A stretch of 60,283 nt of DNA, from positions 1 through 60,283 of IMG/VR virus record IMGVR_UViG_3300043436_002761; one strand, written 5' to 3'. A model generated the notes under the pieces. The model ran no database searches, was not told where the DNA came from, and saw nothing but the letters and a program-made list of their open reading frames with translations. Of this stretch, positions 18,985 to 27,126 are shown piece by piece (the stretch's first letter is position 1; the number at the start of each line of letters is the position of its first letter). The translations under genes were made by a program, and so were the position numbers. The stretch is from a virus.

Positions 18985-19024
18985 GTTAAAAGAAATTACC
19001 CACCCTCAAATTAATGAGAGTGGG
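18985..19024 (-). terminator. Rho-independent terminator after major tail protein
   Basis: On the minus strand CCCACTCTCA pairs with TGAGGGTGGG (ten pairs, one G-T) around a six-base loop at 18999-19024, followed by TAATTTCTTTT. It lies 21 bases after the major tail protein stop. Confidence 0.75.
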
Positions 19025-19044
19025 CAAGATCTATTATTCAGTTA

Positions 19045-19725
19045 TTATACTGTAGTTCCTACAACACGATCAACGATCTTGCCGTATGAGCCATTACCAG
19101 CTGGAAGCAAACGGAACGATACTTCGTACATAGAAGGAGTATCACGCTTTGCTGAAACTGTTACGCTATCAATAGATAGAGCACGGTTAGCAACGTATAC
19201 ACGCTCTACTGCATCTTCACCAGTTGCGTTTGGATCACCAGAACCTGGACCTACAGCGATAAGTGCACGTTCCAAAGGAACCTCACCGATATCACCTGCA
19301 GATAGATTTAGAGTTAGCTCGTCTGCGTCATCATCATTGTAGTTAGCATCTGAAGTTGCAACTGCAACAACAAGGTTTTCAAGAGTAGCTTCAGCAAATG
19401 CTGTTACCATGTTAACCTGCATACCTTGCTTGTAAAGCTTAGCAACGTCAAGAAGCTGATCAACCTGTACCTCACCAAAATCTGGCTGGAATTGTACTTC
19501 CAGACCGTTCATGGTGTAGCCTACGTTTCTCCATCTTGCTGAGTCATTCAACTCAAGAGTGTCTGCAAACTTCTGTCCTGGAACAAAGTCAAGAACACCT
19601 GCTGAGGCACTTCCGTTAAATGCATAGTATTCTTCAGCACTGTCCCATTCTAGAGGACCTTGTGTTGAAACGAACAACTGTGCTGCACCAACGATAATTT
19701 GATTGGAATTTCCACGATTAGCCAT
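19045..19725 (-). CDS. major tail protein
   Basis: A 226-residue protein that builds the tail tube. Its place after the tail terminator and before the chaperone pair is the standard one. The sequence is beta-rich and acidic (pattern DTLELNDSARWRNVGYTMNG near residues 55-75, then SVTVSAKRDTPSMYEVSF near the C-terminus) with no cysteines, as expected for tube subunits. Base composition is less AT-rich than most neighbours and codons are C/G-ending more often, which fits high expression. GAGGTG precedes the ATG, and a terminator follows the stop, so this abundant protein has a defined transcript end. Confidence 0.85.
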   Translation of the reverse strand: MANRGNSNQIIVGAAQLFVSTQGPLEWDSAEEYYAFNGSASAGVLDFVPGQKFADTLELNDSARWRNVGYTMNGLEVQFQPDFGEVQVDQLLDVAKLYKQGMQVNMVTAFAEATLENLVVAVATSDANYNDDDADELTLNLSAGDIGEVPLERALIAVGPGSGDPNATGEDAVERVYVANRALSIDSVTVSAKRDTPSMYEVSFRLLPAGNGSYGKIVDRVVGTTV

Positions 19726-19782
19726 ATTTTTTCACCTCAATTTTAGTCTTAAATTTGTAGGGCATTGGCGTTTCCTAACTTA

Positions 19783-19788
19783 ATTATA
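19783..19788 (-). promoter_or_regulatory. possible -10 of major tail protein promoter
   Basis: TATAAT within GTATATAAT, 57 bases before the ATG in an 83-base gap. No convincing -35 and no TGn extension, so this is weak. Confidence 0.35.
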
Positions 19789-19808
19789 TACTATGTTTAT
19801 GAAAGTTA

Positions 19809-20408
19809 TTAAACTGACCTTTCTCCAAATTGTGGAGAATGGTAATCATACTTAATAATTAGATCTCTTGTGGGATTATATTCCATAAAGTCAGCCACAT
19901 CTTGCTGATTATCTGTAAATCCAGATTGATATACATTTACACAATGAAAATAGTATTGATTTAAGTCTTTGCCATTTTTAGACTCTGCATATCCTGGCAA
20001 AGTCTTAGCAAATTCATTAATATCTCTTCCAGCATCGTCTTCTCTATCTAAGATATTTTGTATTAAAGAAGTTAGATTGTATGTAGTCTCAAACCTGTCC
20101 TGTTCGAACTTGTTAATGCCCCACAGAGAGCCACCATGGATCGTATACCTCATCTGGTCAGTCTTTATAGGGTAGAAATATTTATAGCCTCCACGGACTC
20201 TACTAAACTTATCAAATACAATATATGGCAAATCATTTTCAAGAACTGGAGTTGGAAGATTTGATGCAGGAGATGGAAAGAAAGGAACTATTGCAAGATT
20301 TTGATTTCCAACTACAGGGGCATACATTCTGTGAAATTCTGGAGCATAAGTTTTAAACTGCTCCCACACATAAAGGTTTATAATTTGTTCTGGTCTATAC
20401 ACTACCAT
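19809..20408 (-). CDS. tail terminator / tail completion protein
   Basis: 199 residues, starting at an ATG that overlaps the stop of the preceding gene. It is the fourth gene after the capsid and directly before the major tail protein, the slot of the tail terminator that caps the tube and joins it to the head. The N-terminal helix (PEQIINLYVWEQFKTYAPEF), a mid-protein beta pair (YKYFYPIKTDQMRYTIHG) and a helix around residues 105-120 fit the mixed alpha/beta fold of that family. Assignment is by synteny with partial fold support. Confidence 0.65.
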   Translation of the reverse strand: MVVYRPEQIINLYVWEQFKTYAPEFHRMYAPVVGNQNLAIVPFFPSPASNLPTPVLENDLPYIVFDKFSRVRGGYKYFYPIKTDQMRYTIHGGSLWGINKFEQDRFETTYNLTSLIQNILDREDDAGRDINEFAKTLPGYAESKNGKDLNQYYFHCVNVYQSGFTDNQQDVADFMEYNPTRDLIIKYDYHSPQFGERSV

Positions 20409-21091
20409 TAAATCACTTCTCCTGGGGCTCTAGAAATCCAAGAAAGTGCTGCTGCTTTTCCTAGAGGATAGCCCCCACCATTTACGCCTGAAGCAAAACC
20501 ATTCTCGTATGCCTTAGCATTTGAAAAATAGTCATAAAACTTTATTGCTTGTAGATAAACATTTGTAAAGTAAGATCCATAAAATTCATTAAACGCTTCT
20601 ACAAAAGATCCTCTAGTTGCTTCTCCACCAGGATTTGCAATTGTAATTGGACCAACTCTAAAGTATTCCTGTCCATCAATTGTAAAGGCTAGGGCTTGTG
20701 CATTTTTTTCATTAATAGTTACAGGGATTCCTTCTTCCATAATAATGGCTTTATTGTAAAAAGGCTCTTGTCCATCTTCTGAAGGAATATTTGATTGTAA
20801 AAATTCTGCATCAATTACTGCTGAAGTATTATTAACTTCAAGACTTAAGTCATACAATCTTTCCATTGGATCTCCAATGCTTCCCCACTCATACACATGA
20901 TGAAGCATTCCTGGATGAGATCTTGCCAGACCATCTAGATAGTCATAAAATGCTGAAATAGATGTCATACCTACTTTTTGATTTAACAAAGACTTGTTTT
21001 TATTTAATTCAGTAACAAATCCATTAGAATATCTTACTGTATTATTTAACTTTTTAATTAAATCATCTGCTTTTATTCTCGATCTTATCAT
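20408..21091 (-). CDS. neck protein (Ne1/HK97 gp10-like)
   Basis: 227 residues encoded between head-closure and tail-terminator genes, with overlaps at both ends (20408 and 21088-21091). N-terminal residues 1-20 form a basic helix (RSRIKADDLIKKLNNTVRY), as in gp10-like neck proteins; a central VYEWGSIGDPMERLYDL and a Gly-rich C-terminus follow. Neck proteins join the portal-connector stack to the tail. No alternative function is suggested by motifs. The call depends mainly on the conserved gene order of siphophage head-tail modules. Confidence 0.55.
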   Translation of the reverse strand: MIRSRIKADDLIKKLNNTVRYSNGFVTELNKNKSLLNQKVGMTSISAFYDYLDGLARSHPGMLHHVYEWGSIGDPMERLYDLSLEVNNTSAVIDAEFLQSNIPSEDGQEPFYNKAIIMEEGIPVTINEKNAQALAFTIDGQEYFRVGPITIANPGGEATRGSFVEAFNEFYGSYFTNVYLQAIKFYDYFSNAKAYENGFASGVNGGGYPLGKAAALSWISRAPGEVI

Positions 21092-21564
21092 AACTCATCT
21101 TCCCACTTTTGGTTTGCAGATCTTGAAATAAACATTCTATACATTCCAACATTATGAAACATATCAAAGCTTGGAACTATTGTCTTAACTTCATATTTTG
21201 TTTTTGTAGCACCTTGTTCATACTTAAGATTGTCTCCATTAATCCATACTGGTTCTCCTGATGGATCTTTTATGTTTGTAATAGCTATTGCAGTTATTGG
21301 AAAATACTTTCCAGAAGAGGATTTTCTTACATCTTCTTGTGTTCTAAATGCAACTCCAGAGCTATAATCAAAAGATTTATTTCTTACCTTTAATTCTGGA
21401 GCAATCATGGCATCAACTAGTTCACTAATTGCAGAACATTTTACAGTTCTGTCAAGTGCCCATCTTCTGACCATGTTTCCATAAGATGATTGAATTTCTT
21501 CTGCATAATAAATATCTGCAGTCATAGGAAAAAGTATGTCATCAAGTGTTGAATTGAAAAGCAT
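21088..21564 (-). CDS. head closure / connector protein
   Basis: 158 residues. Contains YYAEEIQSSYGNMVRRWALD (residues 19-38), then beta-rich sequence, resembling head-closure proteins that seal DNA in the capsid and dock the tail. Begins one base after the stop of the head-tail adaptor gene and overlaps the neck gene by four bases. The order adaptor, closure, neck, tail terminator, tube matches siphophages with HK97-type capsids, which is the main support. Confidence 0.6.
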   Translation of the reverse strand: MLFNSTLDDILFPMTADIYYAEEIQSSYGNMVRRWALDRTVKCSAISELVDAMIAPELKVRNKSFDYSSGVAFRTQEDVRKSSSGKYFPITAIAITNIKDPSGEPVWINGDNLKYEQGATKTKYEVKTIVPSFDMFHNVGMYRMFISRSANQKWEDEL

Positions 21565-22437
21565 TTATAACACCCCAACACGGATGCTATTCTTGTACTT
21601 TGTTAGGATTCTATCAACTACAAGATTTCCAGTTGATGCATTAAAGTTCTTTGCAAACTTAATTTTAAAATCAGCATTATCAAATGATTCAATGTACTTG
21701 TTTAAGTATTTCATATTGTCACTAGATATATCTGAGCAAAGAAGTTTTGTTGCCTCTTGAATATCTTGTGGAACTACTTTATATCCAAAGTCTGCATCAA
21801 TTACATAATCATATCCGTCAGCGAATGCTCTAGAAAGATATCTATCTCTCCATACTTCTGGATATTCTGTTTTATTATCTTGTCCATATACTGGAACTAT
21901 TGAAGTTTTATCTTTGCTAATTGCAAAATTTGTTTCATTGTTTTCTGATTCTGAGTCATAAAGTAAAGTTCCATTTTCATATACCTTGTAAAGCTTATTA
22001 ATCTTTTCATTAACCACTAGGTAGTCAGAGCCATTTCCAACAATCTCTTTTTCTTTTCTAGTATATCCAAATCCTTCAGAAACTTCTGAATCAATAATGT
22101 ACCTTGCAATTCTTTCCATCTCTGTTACTTGAGTAGAAGTCTTGTTTAAATAAGTGGCAAGACTAGATATGTCTGTGTATGGTCTAACAACGTCAATATT
22201 TGTAGAAATAACAACTTCTTCTAGATAGTCATAAACGTTTGCTTCTAGTGTTGCATCATATCCTATGTATGATTCATTTAGTAAAAAGGTTACTGACCCA
22301 TTACCATCAGATTCTTGCAAAACTGTGTAATCTTGCTCTGTATTTAAATCTGTATAAACTAAAGTATATTCTGAACTAGGTAGTAGTCCAGAGAATGTTA
22401 TGTATGGTCTTTGACCATTAATTCTTAAAGCTTCCAT
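21565..22437 (-). CDS. head-tail adaptor with N-terminal beta domain
   Basis: 290 residues, longer than the usual 100-150 of gp6-like connectors. Residues 1-75 look like an added Fn3/Ig-type beta domain (PYITFSGLLPSSEYTLVY). The rest matches the helical adaptor pattern: LATYLNKTSTQVTEMERI at about residues 92-110, then IIDSEVSEGFGYTRKEKEI. These adaptors form the dodecameric ring below the portal. The extra N-terminal domain is unusual and could project outward at the neck. Its start overlaps the stop of the 63-residue gene. Confidence 0.6.
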   Translation of the reverse strand: MEALRINGQRPYITFSGLLPSSEYTLVYTDLNTEQDYTVLQESDGNGSVTFLLNESYIGYDATLEANVYDYLEEVVISTNIDVVRPYTDISSLATYLNKTSTQVTEMERIARYIIDSEVSEGFGYTRKEKEIVGNGSDYLVVNEKINKLYKVYENGTLLYDSESENNETNFAISKDKTSIVPVYGQDNKTEYPEVWRDRYLSRAFADGYDYVIDADFGYKVVPQDIQEATKLLCSDISSDNMKYLNKYIESFDNADFKIKFAKNFNASTGNLVVDRILTKYKNSIRVGVL

Positions 22438-22628
22438 TATTTAACACCGAATGCTTCGGCTACCTCCTCTGGAGATGCTATCTTAATTTGTGAGAACTTG
22501 CTAACCCATACATCAGCATCTTTCTTGCTTACTATATTATAACCTCTGTTAAGTCTGCCAAGCTCTTTATTGTATGCACCTGCACCTTTAATAAATAAGC
22601 ATACTAGTTCATCTTTAACTTTTTCCAT
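22437..22628 (-). CDS. small hypothetical protein between capsid and connector
   Basis: 63 residues with a basic, helical sequence (ELGRLNRGYNIVSKKDADVW) and a C-terminal SPEEVAEAFGVK that looks like a small helical protein-binding tail. Phages often encode such a protein between the major capsid and the first connector, but no function is established that I can cite. It has its own extended -10 promoter (22643-22651) after the capsid terminator. Start at ATG 22628; no strong ribosome site is visible, and the transcript leader would be short. Confidence 0.5.
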   Translation of the reverse strand: MEKVKDELVCLFIKGAGAYNKELGRLNRGYNIVSKKDADVWVSKFSQIKIASPEEVAEAFGVK

Positions 22629-22642
22629 AATATATCTATCTT

Positions 22643-22651
22643 ATTATATCA
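22643..22651 (-). promoter_or_regulatory. extended -10 promoter after the capsid gene
   Basis: TGATATAAT, the same sequence as the site at 18966-18974. It lies 14 bases before the ATG of the 63-residue gene and directly after the capsid terminator, so it restarts transcription of the connector genes. Confidence 0.6.
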
Positions 22652-22664
22652 TTTATAAATAGAT

Positions 22665-22694
22665 GAAGGGGAGACAAGTTAATGCCTCCCCTCC
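22665..22694 (-). terminator. hairpin terminator after major capsid protein
   Basis: Minus-strand GGAGGGGAGGCA (22683-22694) pairs with TGTCTCCCCTTC (22665-22676), twelve pairs with two G-T, around a six-base loop. The following sequence is T-rich but lacks a long U-run. It lies 14 bases after the capsid stop. Confidence 0.65.
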
Positions 22695-22708
22695 AATTTT
22701 GACTATAA

Positions 22709-23704
22709 TTAGTCTTGCATGAATGCTACTGCATCGGTTTCTTCGATAGCAATACCAAAGCGTAGGAATACTGTATATTCTACAGTGTCCTTCTTCGGCT
22801 TGAATTCACGGTGTACTGTTACGTCTCTCTGGAAGCCCCAAATGCGGTTTTCTGGGAATGTAAGTGATACATAACCAGCTGGCATCAAAGGAACTTCAAC
22901 TAATGGAAGACCTAGAACACGATACTGAATTGGTGCACCAAGGGTCTGCGGAGCAGAGCCATCAATAACACGTTCAATAATACGCTCGGAATTCAAGTTA
23001 CCAGAAGATCCAAGACCGTTGATAATTGAAGCAACGGTTTCGGTGTCTGCATAGAACTTCATGTTCGAACGTGAACCACGGTACTTACGAGGCATTGCAA
23101 GGATTAGACCCTGCAAGTCTTCGATAGTTGTACCATATGTTGCTGAATTACCATCAGATTCGATTGATACGAAGCCTTCAAGGATGTTAAGGAAGTTGTT
23201 TGTACCAGTTCCTGTACCATTGATTGCTAGATCTTCAAGATCGTTTGCGAATGCACGGGTCATTGTACGGACCAAGTGATCCTCAAGACCTGAACCTTCG
23301 ATATTATCTTCAAGAGCTTCAGTCGAAACTTCCCAATCAAGACGAATCTTCTTAGTGGTAAGTTGTACCTTAGTAAATTGAACATCAGCATTTGTGTAGG
23401 TTGCATCAGCCTGGGCTGCTGCACGGATTACACGCTCTCCAACATTCATCTTTTCAAGTTCGGTTGTATTAGCTCTCATAGTAACTCTACGACCATCTTG
23501 TGCTAGTACCTGCTGTTCAAAGATATACTCAATAAACTGACGTGACTGTTCAGGCTGCAAAATACCGCCATCAGACACTAGATCACCAACTGGGTTCGTA
23601 TTGTCAAGAATTCCAGCTACTGGTGTATCTACACCACCAATTCCACCAGATACGATAGAACCTGCTGCAGCCGACTTTTCTAAAATTTCATTGTTTTCTG
23701 TCAT
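22709..23704 (-). CDS. major capsid protein (HK97 fold)
   Basis: 331 residues. The order protease, capsid, connectors and the sequence pattern (residues 100-150 TKVQLTTKKIRLDWEVSTEA then HLVRTMTRAFANDLEDLAING; C-terminal HREFKPKKDTVEYTVFLRFG) fit HK97-type major capsid proteins. Residues 1-50 are Gly/Val-rich and may be a flexible N-arm. A strong GGAGGTGAAA precedes the ATG. Composition is less AT-rich than neighbouring genes, as in the major tail protein, consistent with high expression. Maturation would be by the adjacent protease. Confidence 0.9.
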   Translation of the reverse strand: MTENNEILEKSAAAGSIVSGGIGGVDTPVAGILDNTNPVGDLVSDGGILQPEQSRQFIEYIFEQQVLAQDGRRVTMRANTTELEKMNVGERVIRAAAQADATYTNADVQFTKVQLTTKKIRLDWEVSTEALEDNIEGSGLEDHLVRTMTRAFANDLEDLAINGTGTGTNNFLNILEGFVSIESDGNSATYGTTIEDLQGLILAMPRKYRGSRSNMKFYADTETVASIINGLGSSGNLNSERIIERVIDGSAPQTLGAPIQYRVLGLPLVEVPLMPAGYVSLTFPENRIWGFQRDVTVHREFKPKKDTVEYTVFLRFGIAIEETDAVAFMQD

Positions 23705-23728
23705 TTTTTATTTCACCTCCAGTTTCTC

Positions 23729-25126
23729 TTAATGATATAGGTCAGCGGAATTTAGGAAACGTCCACCCCACATAGACCCTTTTCTTATTGTATTGCCCTG
23801 AACGACCCCGCCAAGATCGCCAGACTTACGGACAGCTGTATCGTCTTCTAGACCGTCTACACGCTTTCCAAACTCTTCAAGATTGCCTTTTACCGCAGAA
23901 ATTTCTTCATTGGTTGTATCAACTGACTTTTTGATACCTGCAATTTCTTCGTTTAGTGATTTAATTGTTGAAACAAGTTCACTCACTGCCTCTGTTACTG
24001 AAACCTTAATTTCGTCAACAGCTTTTACAAGCTCAGAATCGGTTGTATCTTCTGCAATAACAGACTTTTCAACTTCAACGTCATCAGAAGCAACTTCTTC
24101 TGCAACTTCTTCTGCAGATGCTTCTTCTGGATCAGCAGACTTAGCTACTGTTTCCTCAACAGCGTCAACTGCGTCAACTGACTTTTCTACGGTTTCTTCG
24201 GCAGGAGCTTCAGCAACAGCTTCTTCAGCTGCAACTTCTTCAACGGTGTCTTCTACTACTGTATTTTCTTCTGACACGTTGTTCTCCTCCTTTATATTGT
24301 TTTCCGCAATTGACGCATTATTGTCAATCGCTGTTTCAGACGTTTCGCCTGAAGATTGTGGGGTTTCGGAAACTTCATCAGATTTTACTAGGTCTGTTAC
24401 ACCAATAAACTTATTTAAGAGTGACTTAACTGTCATAGCTTTCTCTGCATCCTTCGTCTCTACAAAACCAATATTTTTCATGCTAACTTCACATGAAGGA
24501 CAGCTTGAATCTTCAACCTCTGAAAGTCTGACGAGACCGTCATTCTCACACCAGTAGACATTTTCAAGATCTGCTTTTGCAATTATACCATCATTTTGTT
24601 CATCCTTATTAATCTTCTGAATAGACACAACATTTGCAAACTGATTTGCAGGATTGTCTACCAAGGATAGCTCATGAAGTTCATAATCTTTTACAATTCT
24701 TACTGTCTTATCAATGTTTTCATCCCAAGAATTTTCTGCATCTTTAATTACTCCGCCAATTGAAAATCCTGAAAGAGTACCATCAAGAACCTTTTCCCAA
24801 GTATCTTGAGCACCCTTAGAAATGTAAGCATCTACATATACACCATTATATAGTTTTTCTGTAGACTTGTCAAAAAACTTTTCTTGTCTAAAATTAATTA
24901 CTTTTCCAACTGCAATTGCCTGATGCATTTCTCTCAAATTACCACGGAATGTTTCAAAGGCTTTTATACTTACATTTGTTGGAACAATGTCAGACTGCTT
25001 ATCAATATTATCAAGCGTAGCAAATCCAGAGACGAGTCTACGCTCTTCATCTATCTTGGCTATTGGCATAGATAACTTTATATCATCGTTATCCGAAGTC
25101 CAGTAAGCCTTGTTTAAAGCAGTCAT
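23729..25126 (-). CDS. prohead protease fused to scaffold-like region
   Basis: 465 residues. Residues 15-160 match the HK97/XkdF serine protease fold: H68 in REMHQ, the GTLSGFSIGG motif with S122, and HELSLVDNPAN ending near residue 161. A short zinc-ribbon-like piece (YWCEN and CPSC, about residues 195-220) follows, then a very acidic low-complexity stretch (residues 250-370, repeated Val-Glu-Glu) and a coiled coil (residues 370-430). The long tail probably acts as scaffold and is released by self-cleavage, which would explain why no separate scaffold gene is seen. Confidence 0.8.
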   Translation of the reverse strand: MTALNKAYWTSDNDDIKLSMPIAKIDEERRLVSGFATLDNIDKQSDIVPTNVSIKAFETFRGNLREMHQAIAVGKVINFRQEKFFDKSTEKLYNGVYVDAYISKGAQDTWEKVLDGTLSGFSIGGVIKDAENSWDENIDKTVRIVKDYELHELSLVDNPANQFANVVSIQKINKDEQNDGIIAKADLENVYWCENDGLVRLSEVEDSSCPSCEVSMKNIGFVETKDAEKAMTVKSLLNKFIGVTDLVKSDEVSETPQSSGETSETAIDNNASIAENNIKEENNVSEENTVVEDTVEEVAAEEAVAEAPAEETVEKSVDAVDAVEETVAKSADPEEASAEEVAEEVASDDVEVEKSVIAEDTTDSELVKAVDEIKVSVTEAVSELVSTIKSLNEEIAGIKKSVDTTNEEISAVKGNLEEFGKRVDGLEDDTAVRKSGDLGGVVQGNTIRKGSMWGGRFLNSADLYH

Positions 25127-25176
25127 GTTACTTCCTATTATATATGTATTTTTTATATATTTATAATATTGTTATA

Positions 25177-26733
25177 TTATACTACAGATCTTCCTTCACC
25201 ACCAGGATTTCTTCCTGTTGTAGTTGAAGTAGAGTCAGATGCCTGATCAGTTCTTTGCTGATCTCTTTGCCTTGTTCCAGACATTTGAGCATTCTGTTCT
25301 GCACGTTGTTGAGGGGTCATAACTACTGGAATATCTCCTTGTGGAACTACTGGGAGTCCAAGTCTAGGTCTGATATCATTTGGAACAACAACTTGTGCCC
25401 TTAGATATCTTTCATCAATTTGACTTTGAGTATTTTCATCAGTCAAAGTTAGTTCATTAAACTTTAGTAAAAGGATGTCTGTCTTTTCTTTAATAAGCTT
25501 GTTTATTGTTTTCTCTAAATTCTTTTGAGATGGTCTAGCAACCTGCTCTTTAAAAGTTCTGTCTGAAACTAAAGCAGAGGCAATTGAACTTCCAGGGTCT
25601 GACCCAACTTTAGAAATAGGAACTTGATGTGCCATCAAAATATCATGAACGTTGGAAGTTCTGTACTTATCAAAAGATCCTTCTTGAATTCCATTTTCAA
25701 CTGGCTCCATTTTAAATTCAACTTTATTATCTGCTGCATCTCCAGGGAGTGGGATATAAAGAGTTCTATGATTTTGTCCACGAAGACCAGACTGTAGGAA
25801 TCTAAACAACTTGTCTTCTGCATCTGCAGAAAGTTTTGCACCCTTTAGTGTAACAATATATCTTGGAACAGCTTTGTTTTCAAAATAATCAATGTTATAC
25901 CTTGCAGCAAGCTGATCTCCAACAACTGATGTTGCAGCAGAAACTACATCTGGAACACCATAGTAAGTATTCTTTGGGCTATACTTTTTAATATGTATTA
26001 ATTCATTAGGTCTTTGATCTGAAGTAACAGGGTTTGCTGTTGAACTATCTTGAAAGTTTCTAAAGTATACTACTCTTTGATTTACAATCTGAATATATCC
26101 ATCACGCATACGTCTTACACGAACTGTTGTGGCAGGAATGTGACCAATGTAGCCAATTTCTCCAGTATTTTTTCTTCCAATTTCAATATATCCGTTACCA
26201 GTTGCTTCATAGTCTGTCATTGCTTTTTCAAGAACATGAGTAAAAGTATCTTCATCATTTAGTTCTTCAAGCCAATTAGTTAATTCAGACTTTGCTCTTT
26301 CAACTTTTCTTTGTGCTCTAACTCTTTGATTAACATCTTCAATTTCTTCAATTCTTGCCTTAACAATATCAGACATTATAAAGTTGTAACCAAGACCAAC
26401 GGTATTAGCAACCTTTGCATTAATTGCAGCGTGGTTTGCAAAAGAGTTGTCAAAGAAAAAAGCCAATTCATCAAGATTGTATGGTGGCAAAACCACATCA
26501 AAAAGACCGTAAGCTGTAGTGATATCTTGTTCTGGAAATAGCTGCTTTGACTTTGCACCATCTTGACCAGTGTAAGCCTTGCTCATTCTAGTTATTCTTC
26601 TTTTAAAATTTGCATCAATACCATCAAAAGCTTTTACTACGTCTGCCTCATTCATAAAATCATCAGACTTGTTTGCTGATGGTTTATTTTTGTCTAGATT
26701 GTCCAGTCTGGCAATTGTTTCAGTCATCTCCAT
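25177..26733 (-). CDS. portal protein (HK97/PBSX type)
   Basis: 518 residues from ATG 26733, chosen because AAGGGG lies ten bases upstream and the longer reading begins inside the preceding gene. Recognised by ARYNIDYFENKAVPRYIVTL, followed by FRFLQSGLRGQNHR and MAHQVPISKVG, the conserved portal core. Portals form the dodecameric DNA channel at one capsid vertex. The last 60 residues are Gln/Arg/Thr-rich and probably disordered. It overlaps the small upstream gene by 14 bases. Terminase, usually next to portal, is not adjacent here. Confidence 0.85.
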   Translation of the reverse strand: MEMTETIARLDNLDKNKPSANKSDDFMNEADVVKAFDGIDANFKRRITRMSKAYTGQDGAKSKQLFPEQDITTAYGLFDVVLPPYNLDELAFFFDNSFANHAAINAKVANTVGLGYNFIMSDIVKARIEEIEDVNQRVRAQRKVERAKSELTNWLEELNDEDTFTHVLEKAMTDYEATGNGYIEIGRKNTGEIGYIGHIPATTVRVRRMRDGYIQIVNQRVVYFRNFQDSSTANPVTSDQRPNELIHIKKYSPKNTYYGVPDVVSAATSVVGDQLAARYNIDYFENKAVPRYIVTLKGAKLSADAEDKLFRFLQSGLRGQNHRTLYIPLPGDAADNKVEFKMEPVENGIQEGSFDKYRTSNVHDILMAHQVPISKVGSDPGSSIASALVSDRTFKEQVARPSQKNLEKTINKLIKEKTDILLLKFNELTLTDENTQSQIDERYLRAQVVVPNDIRPRLGLPVVPQGDIPVVMTPQQRAEQNAQMSGTRQRDQQRTDQASDSTSTTTGRNPGGEGRSVV

Positions 26734-27091
26734 GCTTATTAAGCCCCTTTGCTGCATCTGCAAAAGCATCAGTATCAAATTCACTAGGAATATATCCCTG
26801 TTTCATTCTATCAATCTGTACAGAATGCTCTTCGTCTGTAATTCTTGTAACTCCTGGCATAAAAACTGCCTTACCTTCTCCAGCACCATAATGTGCTGCA
26901 GCCTGTGTAAGCCTGTTAATTGCAGTTAAGTCATATTTTCTGGCTGGGATGTTCATAAAATTTCCATCGTCATCACCAAATATTTTTCCAGTTTCTAGTT
27001 TCCAAACATACAGTCCGTAGTCAGCATTGTTCTCTACGACCTTTACTTTTGGCTTGTTTGGCAGTTTTTGTAATCCATCAATATATTCCAT
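26720..27091 (-). CDS. hypothetical protein next to portal
   Basis: 123 residues from ATG 27091. I do not recognise it. It has a basic beta start (KVKVVENNADYGLYVWKLE), a mid-region NRLTQAAAHYGAGEGKAVF and a polar C-terminus. The chosen start lies six bases after a TACAAT -10 with a TTGGTT at 17 bases, a leaderless arrangement; the longer reading would begin inside the upstream gene without a ribosome site. It overlaps the portal start, so it may serve packaging or head assembly, but that is only context. Confidence 0.55.
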   Translation of the reverse strand: MEYIDGLQKLPNKPKVKVVENNADYGLYVWKLETGKIFGDDDGNFMNIPARKYDLTAINRLTQAAAHYGAGEGKAVFMPGVTRITDEEHSVQIDRMKQGYIPSEFDTDAFADAAKGLNKHGDD

Positions 27092-27097
27092 GACATC

Positions 27098-27126
27098 ATT
27101 GTACCATAATTTGACGGTTAAACCAA
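27098..27126 (-). promoter_or_regulatory. promoter for portal operon, leaderless start
   Basis: TTGGTT (27121-27126), 17-base spacer ending in TGG, TACAAT (27098-27103), then six bases to an ATG (27091). Transcription would begin at or next to the ATG. Both the -35/-10 spacing and the TG extension are present. Confidence 0.65.

Noticed and set aside
23883-24557. Long plus-strand frame of Ser/Thr/Ala opposite the protease
   Set aside because: Mirror of the acidic low-complexity protease tail; no ribosome site or family features.
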